The notes under the pieces are model-generated. The model made no database searches. It was not told the DNA's origin and worked only from the letters and a program-made list of their open reading frames with translations. Position numbers and translations under genes: made by a program. From an uncultured Ruminococcus sp. (GTDB lineage Bacteria > Bacillota > Clostridia > Oscillospirales > Ruminococcaceae), in the NCBI GenBank assembly GCA_937901485.1, contig CALGTT010000406.1, positions 1-8,284 of the forward strand: a DNA stretch of 8,284 bases. Direction: 5' to 3'. How positions within the stretch are numbered: position 1 is the stretch's first letter; each line of letters begins with the position of its first letter. Shown here one piece after another: positions 1 through 6,855 of the stretch.

Positions 1-381
1 CTCGGACGCGTGGAAACGCCGGTGCTCAATGCCATCTACACCCACGCGGACGCGTTCATGATGCCGAATATTCCGGTCGAGGGCGACATGGAGGGCTTCG
101 GTCTGGTGGCAGCGGAGGCAAGCCTTGCGGGGCTGACGGTGGTCGCATCGGGCATTGAAGGCATCAAGGATGCGATCATTGACGGCAAGAACGGCTATCT
201 GCTCGAAAGCGGCAATGCGGCGCAGTATCTGGCAAAGATCCGCGATATCTGCGCAAACCGTGCGGCATACAGGGAAACGGCAAAGCGGTTTCAGCAGTAC
301 ACGCGTGATGTGTATTCATGGGAATCCATCTGTGACCAGTACCTCGACCTGATCGAGGGGATGTGCGGAGGCAGATCATGA
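1..381 (+). CDS. Family 4 glycosyltransferase, C-terminal part (5' end outside window)
   Basis: This is the C-terminal nucleotide-sugar-binding half of a GT-B fold glycosyltransferase. It would transfer a sugar from an activated donor during synthesis of a cell-surface glycan or glycolipid; the specific sugar cannot be read. The frame is open from base 1 (LGRVETPVLNAIY), so the gene continues upstream, and the GTG at base 10 is probably an internal Val rather than a start. The family mark is the donor-site E-x7-E motif, EGFGLVAAE, followed by a GLTVVASGIEGIKDAI stretch and DGKNGYLL, all typical of GT4 C-terminal domains. The last codons overlap the next gene by an ATGA junction, so the two are translationally coupled. 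The family call is firm; substrate and pathway are unknown. Confidence 0.9.
   Translation, partial: LGRVETPVLNAIYTHADAFMMPNIPVEGDMEGFGLVAAEASLAGLTVVASGIEGIKDAIIDGKNGYLLESGNAAQYLAKIRDICANRAAYRETAKRFQQYTRDVYSWESICDQYLDLIEGMCGGRS
367..371 (+). promoter_or_regulatory. Ribosome binding site deciding the start of the membrane protein
   Basis: GGAGG lies inside the end of the glycosyltransferase gene, six bases before ATG 378. It favours ATG 378 over GTG 363 as the start and supports translational coupling. Confidence 0.75.
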
Positions 382-1343
382 AGCATCTGAAAAAGCTCGC
401 AAAGCTCGCCGGACATGTGCTCATGCTCGCGGCAGTGGTCTTTCTGGTCAGGAAATTCATAAACATGGATGTGGACTTTGCAAGCCTTGCAGAGCCGCAC
501 GTTCTGGCAGGACTCGTGCTGGCATTTGTAACGCTGACGGCGGTCGTGGTGTGCAACACCTACCCGTGGCTGGTGTTTGTGCAGTCGCTCTCCGGCACAA
601 AGATCCCCTTCCGGCAGGCAATGCCGGTCTTTACGCGGTCGAATCTCTACAAATACGTCCCCGGCAACGTGTTCCAGTACATCGGGCGCAATCAGCTTGC
701 GGCGGACATGCAGATCAGCCATGTGGATGTGGCATGTGCGACCATTCTGGATGTACTGTTCTGTGTGCTCTCCACGGGTGTGATCTCGGTGCTCCTGCTG
801 GGCGGCACGATCATGACACTGATGCAGGAATACGGCAAAAACTTCCTGCTCATCGGGGGCATCGGCATCGCGGCGGTGCTGGTGCTGGCTGGTGTGCTGT
901 TCTGGAAGTTCCGCGAAAAGTGCAGAGAATTCCTCCTGCGCTACCGGAAGGCATTTGCAAAGGAAAACCGCGCCCTTCTCGTGCGCGGCATCCTCTATTA
1001 TTTTCTCCAGAACGCCGTTTCTGCGGCGGTCTACGCCCTTGTGCTCTGGCTGGTATTTCAGGCAGGCGGCACGGCAGTCACGGCGGACACGCTCGTCACG
1101 CTCACGGGAGCATTCCTCTTTGCGTGGATCGTGGGCTTTATCACGCCGGGCGCGCCGGGCGGCATCGGGATACGGGAATCAGTGATGCTGTTCATCTGCG
1201 GCGGCGCATTCGAGCAGGAGGTGCTGCTCTTTGTGCTGGTACTGCGCATCGCGTCCATACTGGCGGATGCGGCGGGGTTTATCACCAGCGCGCGGAGCCC
1301 GCGCTGGCAGACGCGTTTGAAAGCGAACAGTAAAGGAAAGTGA
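378..1343 (+). CDS. UPF0104 / lysylphosphatidylglycerol synthase TM-domain-like membrane protein
   Basis: Polytopic membrane protein of about 321 residues with roughly seven to eight hydrophobic helices and no soluble catalytic domain. It resembles the stand-alone membrane domain of MprF/AglD-type proteins (LPG_synthase_TM). Two conserved family segments are visible: SNLYKYVPGNVFQYIGR around residues 88-104 and GFITPGAPGGIGIRE around 253-267. Members are often encoded beside glycosyltransferases and are suspected of moving or handling lipid-linked intermediates, but the activity of stand-alone members is mostly unproven. The start was chosen at ATG 378 because GGAGG at 367-371 lies six bases upstream. 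A GTG at 363 would add five residues but has no such site. The ATG overlaps the TGA of the glycosyltransferase, which implies coupled translation and a joint role. There is no MprF synthetase domain, so lysyl-PG synthesis should not be assumed. Confidence 0.85.
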   Translation: MKHLKKLAKLAGHVLMLAAVVFLVRKFINMDVDFASLAEPHVLAGLVLAFVTLTAVVVCNTYPWLVFVQSLSGTKIPFRQAMPVFTRSNLYKYVPGNVFQYIGRNQLAADMQISHVDVACATILDVLFCVLSTGVISVLLLGGTIMTLMQEYGKNFLLIGGIGIAAVLVLAGVLFWKFREKCREFLLRYRKAFAKENRALLVRGILYYFLQNAVSAAVYALVLWLVFQAGGTAVTADTLVTLTGAFLFAWIVGFITPGAPGGIGIRESVMLFICGGAFEQEVLLFVLVLRIASILADAAGFITSARSPRWQTRLKANSKGK

Positions 1344-1440
1344 CTGTTTCGCGAGCAAGGTTTTGAAACCGCATATTCCTTTGCACAAGAGAAATATGGC
1401 TATTCTAAAAACCTGTCTTCACAATATACACAAAAAGCTG

Positions 1441-1470
1441 AGCCTCGCCAATTCGGCGAGGCTTTTACTT
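1441..1470. terminator. Bidirectional intrinsic terminator between convergent genes
   Basis: A perfect 9-bp stem, AGCCTCGCC (1441-1449) with GGCGAGGCT (1455-1463), closes a five-base loop (AATTC). On the plus strand a T-rich tract (TTTTACTTTTCTT) begins at the end of the stem, which would end the glycosyltransferase/membrane-protein transcript. On the minus strand the stem is followed by CAGCTTTTTG, a shorter T run, which could end the transcript of the convergent secreted-protein gene. The plus-strand direction is the stronger call. Confidence 0.8.
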
Positions 1471-1498
1471 TTCTTATGGAACAAATTATATTTTGCAA

Positions 1499-3124
1499 TT
1501 ATGCCTTTGTAATTGTAATTCTGAAATAATTCTTGTAAGAGGACTGAGGACTCATAGATGTAGAGGAATAATCCAGTGTCTCAACAATTACATTATACTT
1601 GATTCCATCTACTGTGATGTAATTATTTCTGCTACCATGGAAAACATTGTTTAATGCTAACGTTTTGCTACCAATCTTAACTGACAGATTGTAGTAAGTA
1701 TTAGAATCAAGATAAAGACCAGTGGAACTTGTAAGCATAATGTCATTCAACGTACAGGTACCATTTGGAAGATTCTGAATCTGGTAATCAACATATTTCT
1801 TATTTGCATTATTGCGATCTGTCAGCTTAACTGAAATTGCATGTGCACTCTGATTGGTTTTATCAATAACATACAGATATGAGTAATTAGGACAAAACGT
1901 ATCAGCAAACGTAAATGTTTTCGTTGTATTCATACACTGCGAAAAAGTAGTATCAATTCCATAATCGTAAGCATCCAGTTTTGTCCATGTACCCATTGTG
2001 GATTTACCACTTTGCATAAACACATTGAAATTACCACAGTCAACCAGATAATACTTCGAGTTAAGCTTTACAATATTGGAACAATGATTAATATTAGTAG
2101 ACCCATTAACATTCGTTCCAGCACAATATGCTTCTACACCAACAGCTTTGCAAAGTGTTGCAAAAGCGTGTGCAATTGATCCACAAACACCACTGTGAAA
2201 CGCCAGATTGGACAATGCACTTCCGGACAGGTTATCCAATTTTCTGCCATCACTGGTAACAAAATAAGAGTATCTGTGATGTGTTTTTACATAATTGTAT
2301 GCCATTTCATATTTTTGCTGAGTATTATTTGAAGAATTATTTATGTTATTGCTGGCAACAATCTCCTTCGCAAACATGTATGCTGCCTGTTTTGAATAAG
2401 GAGAACATGCCAATGCATCAAGAAATTTCATCTTTGCATCCATAGATGAAGTCTTTGCCTTTATTGCATACCCATTGACAGCATACTGCTGATTAACGAA
2501 ATTAAAAGCTTTATAAAAATTGCTAGTAGATGTGGTGGTGGAATAGTAAGTCTTGTTAGCGGAATTATACGCATACAATTCTTTGATTGTTGTTTCATTT
2601 CCGAAAGCATCCGCTGCTACATCTTTTAAAACATCAAGGTTGACTTTTAAGGTTTTTAATGCATTCATCTCTGTATAATAGAGTGCTTTGGAATTAATTT
2701 TAGTTGCCTGTTTGGGGAGAACCAAAGTTGTAACTCTTTTTGACGCCCCCTCTACATTATGAAAAATACTCTGACCATTATATCCAAGTTCTGTGATAGA
2801 ATATGTCTTCTTGGTTGTAGGATTAGTGATAGTATCAGGAATAGTCAATGTGCTCTCATTACCAAAATACCACTGGTTATTTGCATTTACAGTATCAAAA
2901 ACTCTGTAAAGGGTGCATGTTTTTCCATCACTGTGCGGAATAATAATGTAGCCGCGATTTTGAGACGCTACCTTAATTACTTGTGCGTTAGCAGGAAGTG
3001 TTTCCGCTGCTGAAGCTACAATACTACATTCGTTAAATGTGAATTTTTCTGGATAAAACGATGTGGTTTGCAGAGCACATGTGGCTACTGCTACAAAAGC
3101 AATAATTTTGTTGATTCTTTTCAT
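1499..3124 (-). CDS. Secreted protein with BspA-like leucine-rich repeats and a transglutaminase-like domain
   Basis: Exported protein of about 541 residues. The N-terminus (MKRINKIIAFVAVATCAL) is basic then hydrophobic, a signal peptide; a possible cleavage site is at VASA near residue 39. Residues about 108-193 look like degenerate BspA-type LRR units (VTTLVLPKQATKINSKALYY, then VAADAFGNETTIKELYAY). Residues about 280-365 form a transglutaminase/papain-like core with a plausible triad: Cys314 in SGVCGS, His347 in NINHCS, Asp362 in YLVDCG. The remaining 170 or so residues have no recognised domain. No LPXTG motif, dockerin or C-terminal TM helix is seen, so it is probably released or held non-covalently. 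Such domains may be transglutaminases, proteases or peptide-bond-acting hydrolases; the activity is not readable. ATG 3124 is preferred because AAAGGA lies six bases upstream; ATG 3157 would add 11 residues. The gene is much more AT-rich than its flanks, which suggests transfer. Confidence 0.85.
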   Translation of the reverse strand: MKRINKIIAFVAVATCALQTTSFYPEKFTFNECSIVASAAETLPANAQVIKVASQNRGYIIIPHSDGKTCTLYRVFDTVNANNQWYFGNESTLTIPDTITNPTTKKTYSITELGYNGQSIFHNVEGASKRVTTLVLPKQATKINSKALYYTEMNALKTLKVNLDVLKDVAADAFGNETTIKELYAYNSANKTYYSTTTSTSNFYKAFNFVNQQYAVNGYAIKAKTSSMDAKMKFLDALACSPYSKQAAYMFAKEIVASNNINNSSNNTQQKYEMAYNYVKTHHRYSYFVTSDGRKLDNLSGSALSNLAFHSGVCGSIAHAFATLCKAVGVEAYCAGTNVNGSTNINHCSNIVKLNSKYYLVDCGNFNVFMQSGKSTMGTWTKLDAYDYGIDTTFSQCMNTTKTFTFADTFCPNYSYLYVIDKTNQSAHAISVKLTDRNNANKKYVDYQIQNLPNGTCTLNDIMLTSSTGLYLDSNTYYNLSVKIGSKTLALNNVFHGSRNNYITVDGIKYNVIVETLDYSSTSMSPQSSYKNYFRITITKA

Positions 3125-3134
3125 AGTAATTCCT
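3125..3134 (-). promoter_or_regulatory. Ribosome binding site for the transglutaminase-like gene
   Basis: Read on the minus strand, AAAGGA precedes ATTACT and then ATG 3124, a normal spacing. The alternative ATG at 3157 is preceded only by a weak AAAG two bases away, so 3124 is the better start. Confidence 0.6.
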
Positions 3135-3178
3135 TTCATGCGGTTGATATTTTTCATTCTTTAATTGAATGCATTAAA

Positions 3179-3207
3179 ATGATAACACACTAACTTCATT
3201 TTGTCAA
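3179..3207 (-). promoter_or_regulatory. Sigma-70/SigA-type promoter for the transglutaminase-like gene
   Basis: On the minus strand a perfect -35 box TTGACA (3207-3202) is followed after exactly 17 bases by TATCAT (3184-3179), five of six matches to the -10 consensus. Transcription would begin near 3172, giving a leader of about 48 bases to ATG 3124. This suggests the gene is transcribed by itself rather than only by read-through from the exporter operon. Confidence 0.75.
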
Positions 3208-3369
3208 TAGAATACAAATAAATTGTTAGAAATTCATATATTTACATATTATTGTTGTTTACAGATATAAAAAACAACGACAAAATGATTGCCTATTACA
3301 CGGTATTTTCACACAGGATATTTGAAGTATTATAAATCGATACGTCATTATGCTTTGTACCAATATGAT

Positions 3370-5109
3370 TCAATTCACAAACTGACTCTGATACAGTTTC
3401 GCATAGAATCCGCCCTGTTCCATCAGCACTTCATGGCTTCCCTGCTCAATGATGTTGCCGTCACGCATGACAAGGATATGATCGGCACTGCGGATGGTGG
3501 AAAGTCTGTGCGCGATAATGAAGCTCGTCTTGCCCTGCATGAGCTTCTCGAACGCTTTCTGGATGCGCTGTTCCGTGCGGATGTCAATGCTGCTGGTCGC
3601 TTCGTCAAGGATCAGCATCGGCGGACTCGTCAGCATGATACGCGCAATGCACAAAAGCTGTTTCTGTCCCTGTGACAGTCCGCTGGTGTCGGAGATCACC
3701 GTATCATAGCCCTCCGGCAGTCGCTTGATGAAGCCGTGGGCATACGCCGCCTTCGCCGCCGCTTCGATCTCCTCACGGCTTGCATCGGGCTTGCCGTAGG
3801 CGATATTCTCCGCGACTGTGCCCGTGAAGATCCACGTTTCCTGCAAGACCATGCCGAACTGACTGCGCAGGCTGTCGCGTGTCAGCTCCGCGGTGGACTT
3901 GCCGTCGAGCATGATGCTGCCGCGCTCCACATCGTAAAAGCGCAGGAGGAGGTTGATGATGGTGGACTTGCCGCAGCCCGTCGGCCCGACAATGGCAATG
4001 CGCTGTCCGGCGTGCGCCTTCATGCTGAAATTGCGGATCAGCGGCTTTTCGGGCACATAGGAGAAATGCACATCGTCAAAGGCAAGCTCTCCCGTGCACT
4101 GTGTCACGCTCTCTAGATGGCTGTCATCTGGCTCGGAGGGGGTGTCGAGTACCTCAAAGACACGCTGTGCACAGGAAACGGCGTTCTGTAATTCTGCCAC
4201 AACGCCCGAAATTTCGTTAAAAGGCTTGGTGTACTGGTTCGAGTAGGAAAGGAAGCTCGCCAGCTTTCCCACGCTCATCACGCCCACCCACGGGAGCACG
4301 CCGATCGCGCCCAGTGCGCCGACCGTGCCGACTGCCGCGTAGATCAGACCGTTGACAAAACGTGTGGACGGGTTGCTCATGGACGAGAAGAACGTGGCTT
4401 TCAGACTCGCCGCGCCCAGTTCTTTGTTGAGCTGTTCGAAGCGTTCCACGGCGCGTTCCTCATAGGCAAACGCCTTGACGATCTTCTGTCCGCCGATCAT
4501 TTCCTCCGTCAGACCGCCCATATCACCGCGCAGTGCGGACTGCTTCTGGAAGGAGGAATGGGAAAGTGCCGCAATTTTGGCTGCCACAAAGAACGAGATC
4601 GGTGTCATGAGCACAACAATGATCGTGATCTTCACGTTGATCGTCAGCATGAACAGGAGCGTTCCCACAATGGTGACAATGCCCGTAAAAAGCTGGGCAA
4701 AGCCCTGCAAAAGACCGTCGGAAATGATCTCAATGTCCGGAATGACGCGTGCAATGAGGTCGCCGCGGGCGTTTCCGTCAATGTACCGCAGCGGCACTTC
4801 CTCCAGCTTCGCTGTCAGCTCCGTGCGCAGGTCGCGGATCGTGCCGAATGCAAGGCGGTTGATGAACAGCCCCGCGATCCACTGGAACACGCCGCTGACA
4901 AGCACTGCACCGGCAAGGATGACTGCAATTTTCGCAAGCCCATCAAAATCGACCTGCCCCGCACCGACCGCACAGTCCACCGCTTCACCGATGAGAATGG
5001 GCACGAGCAGCGAAAGGCTGACGCTCACGAGCGTGCAGAGGATGGTCAGGATGAGATAGCGTCTGTAGGGACGGCAGTAATTGAGAATGCGGAATATGGT
5101 TTGTTTCAT
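3370..5109 (-). CDS. Heterodimeric ABC exporter, catalytic-site half-transporter (permease-ATPase fusion)
   Basis: Half-transporter of 579 residues: an exporter-type membrane domain with six predicted helices (about residues 17-290), then a nucleotide-binding domain (about 340-579). The motifs are complete: A-loop Tyr351, Walker A GPTGCGKST (375-383), Q-loop Gln423, Walker B LILDE with catalytic Glu503, and switch His534 in IIAHR. The signature reads LSQGQ (478-482) instead of LSGGQ. That substitution is common in LmrD/YheH-type subunits and places a weak signature opposite the partner's defective Walker B. There is no peptidase C39 domain, so it is not a bacteriocin-processing exporter. It starts 13 bases after the partner gene, with AAGGAGGG (5124-5117) overlapping the partner's stop codon and sitting seven bases from ATG 5109. 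It probably forms a multidrug or lipid-like exporter with that partner; the substrate is unknown. No convincing terminator follows it. Confidence 0.92.
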   Translation of the reverse strand: MKQTIFRILNYCRPYRRYLILTILCTLVSVSLSLLVPILIGEAVDCAVGAGQVDFDGLAKIAVILAGAVLVSGVFQWIAGLFINRLAFGTIRDLRTELTAKLEEVPLRYIDGNARGDLIARVIPDIEIISDGLLQGFAQLFTGIVTIVGTLLFMLTINVKITIIVVLMTPISFFVAAKIAALSHSSFQKQSALRGDMGGLTEEMIGGQKIVKAFAYEERAVERFEQLNKELGAASLKATFFSSMSNPSTRFVNGLIYAAVGTVGALGAIGVLPWVGVMSVGKLASFLSYSNQYTKPFNEISGVVAELQNAVSCAQRVFEVLDTPSEPDDSHLESVTQCTGELAFDDVHFSYVPEKPLIRNFSMKAHAGQRIAIVGPTGCGKSTIINLLLRFYDVERGSIMLDGKSTAELTRDSLRSQFGMVLQETWIFTGTVAENIAYGKPDASREEIEAAAKAAYAHGFIKRLPEGYDTVISDTSGLSQGQKQLLCIARIMLTSPPMLILDEATSSIDIRTEQRIQKAFEKLMQGKTSFIIAHRLSTIRSADHILVMRDGNIIEQGSHEVLMEQGGFYAKLYQSQFVN

Positions 5110-5116
5110 GCTGCTG

Positions 5117-5124
5117 CCCTCCTT
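5117..5124 (-). promoter_or_regulatory. Strong ribosome binding site overlapping the upstream stop codon
   Basis: AAGGAGGG on the minus strand shares its first two bases with the TAA (5125-5123) of the preceding ABC gene and lies seven bases before ATG 5109. This layout favours coupled translation and balanced output of the two exporter subunits. Confidence 0.75.
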
Positions 5125-6832
5125 ACGTCATCTGGGAATGGTAGATTTCCCGATATTCTTCACAATGCTCCAGCAGCTCCTCATGCGTGCCCTGTCCGGC
5201 GCATCTGCCGTCATCCATGACAAGGATGTGGTCGGCATCCATGAGGGAGGTCGCACGCTGAGAGATCATGATGATGGTCATGTCACTGCAATGCGTCTTC
5301 AGTGCCGTGCGCAGTGCAAGGTCGGTCGCATAGTCGAGCGCACTCATGCTGTCGTCCAGAATCAGAATGGACGGCTTTCCGGTGAGTGCACGCGCGATGG
5401 TGAGCCGCTGCTTCTGACCGCCGGAGAGGTTGCGTCCACCCTGTACGAGGTGGGTATTCACGCCGTACTGAAGCTTGCCGACAAATTCCGCTGCCTGCGC
5501 GATCTCCATGGCTTTCTGCATCTGCCCATCGTCCGCGTCCGCATCCGCCCAGCGCAGGTTTTCGGCGATCGTGCCGGAAAACAGCACCGCCTTCTGGGGC
5601 ACGACACCGATCTGCCGGCGCAGTTCCTTGGTATCATAATCCTGCACGGGCTTGCCGAACACGCGGATCTCGCCGGAGGTGGCATCGTAACAGCGCGAAA
5701 TCAGGCTTGCCAGCGTGGATTTACCGCTTCCCGTACCGCCGATGATGCCGAGCGTCTGTCCCTTTTTCAGCGTAAAGCTGATGTCATCGAGCGCATTGTC
5801 GCCCGCGCCGGCATAGGCAAAGTCCACATGGGAGAACGAGAGGACTTCCTCCGCGTCCGTGTCGGGCTTTGCGCTGCCCTCGGTCATGGAGGAGGGCGTG
5901 GAGAGGACATCGTGCACGCGCAGTGCGGAAGCCTGTCCCTTTGTGAGGATGACAATGAGGTTCGCCATCACAACCATTGCGAGGAGGATCTGCGTCATGT
6001 AGTTGGCAAAGGCGGTCAGGTCGCCCTGCGTGAGGCTGCCGGTATTGATCTGCGCACCGCCGAACCAGATCACAGCAACGATGCCGAGGTTCATGATCAT
6101 AAAGGTCAGGGGGTTGAGGATGGCAGAGATCCTGCCGACGGCAAGCATACTCCGCTCTAAATCGGCGCATTCCTGCGCGAATTCGTCCTTTTCCTGCTTC
6201 TGACGGCTGAATGCGCGGATCACGCGCATACCGTCGAGGTTTTCGCCCGTATGTCTTGCGATATCATCAAGCTTCTGCTGGTTTTTGCGGTACATGGGCA
6301 CGGTGCGCGTCATGACGAAATAGAGCAGGAGTCCGACAATGGGGGCAATGATGAGGAAGATCAGGGAGAGCTTCACATCAATGAGCAGAGCCATCACGAT
6401 CGCGCCGATGATGAGAAAGGGCGCACGCACGGCAAGGCGGATGAACATGTTCACGCCCGTCTGTGCGGCGGAGGCATCGGCAGTGATACGGTTGATGAGG
6501 GTGGATGTGCCGAAGCGGTCGATCTCGGTGTGGGAGAGGGTGTTGATGTGCCGGTAGAGAGCCGAGCGCAGATCCGTGCCGAAGCCGAACGCGCATTTTG
6601 CGGCGAAATACTGGCAGGTCAGCGCAAAGCTCAGACCGCACACGCCGAGCAGGACGATGAGTGCGCACATTTTGCCGACATAGGCGGCATCGTTCTGTGC
6701 AATGCCGTTGTCGATGATCTTTGCCATCACAACCGGAACGATCAGCTCAAACACGGCTTCAAGGAGCTTGAAAAACGGCCCGAGGATCAGTTCCTTCCGG
6801 TAGGGCTTGAGGAAACGAAGGAGATGCTGCAT
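5123..6832 (-). CDS. Heterodimeric ABC exporter, degenerate-site half-transporter (permease-ATPase fusion)
   Basis: Half-transporter of 569 residues with a six-helix exporter membrane domain (about 15-295) and a nucleotide-binding domain (about 330-569). Walker A is GGTGSGKST (365-373), the Q-loop is Gln413 and the signature is canonical LSGGQ (469-473). However, Walker B reads LILDD, so Asp494 replaces the catalytic Glu, and the switch position is Gln525 (MISQR) instead of His. These are the known marks of the degenerate-site subunit in exporters such as LmrCD, BmrCD and TM287/288. This subunit binds ATP at a weak site while its LSGGQ completes the catalytic site of the partner. It starts 23 bases after fic, with AAGGAAG about eight bases before ATG 6832, so it is probably co-transcribed with fic. 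The family assignment is firm; the transported compound is not known. Confidence 0.92.
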   Translation of the reverse strand: MQHLLRFLKPYRKELILGPFFKLLEAVFELIVPVVMAKIIDNGIAQNDAAYVGKMCALIVLLGVCGLSFALTCQYFAAKCAFGFGTDLRSALYRHINTLSHTEIDRFGTSTLINRITADASAAQTGVNMFIRLAVRAPFLIIGAIVMALLIDVKLSLIFLIIAPIVGLLLYFVMTRTVPMYRKNQQKLDDIARHTGENLDGMRVIRAFSRQKQEKDEFAQECADLERSMLAVGRISAILNPLTFMIMNLGIVAVIWFGGAQINTGSLTQGDLTAFANYMTQILLAMVVMANLIVILTKGQASALRVHDVLSTPSSMTEGSAKPDTDAEEVLSFSHVDFAYAGAGDNALDDISFTLKKGQTLGIIGGTGSGKSTLASLISRCYDATSGEIRVFGKPVQDYDTKELRRQIGVVPQKAVLFSGTIAENLRWADADADDGQMQKAMEIAQAAEFVGKLQYGVNTHLVQGGRNLSGGQKQRLTIARALTGKPSILILDDSMSALDYATDLALRTALKTHCSDMTIIMISQRATSLMDADHILVMDDGRCAGQGTHEELLEHCEEYREIYHSQMT

Positions 6833-6855
6833 GGGGGAATCTTCCTTTCTGGTGT

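Noticed and set aside
551..1333. Plus-strand alternative frame overlapping the membrane-protein gene
   Set aside because: The overlapping frame gives a hydrophobic protein with family motifs and a good SD; this one gives a low-complexity His/Gly/Ala-rich product without a supported start.
1344..1529. A 61-codon open frame continuing in phase after the TGA of the membrane-protein gene, which might suggest stop-codon read-through
   Set aside because: It runs straight through the intrinsic terminator and into the convergent gene, has no start codon with an SD, and resembles no family I recognise. A chance open frame or old gene remnant is more likely.
3254..3278. Weak inverted repeat GTTGTTT (3254-3260) / AAACAAC (3272-3278) as a possible terminator of the exporter operon
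   Set aside because: Only seven mostly A-T pairs and no good T tract on the minus-strand exit side; not supportable as a terminator.
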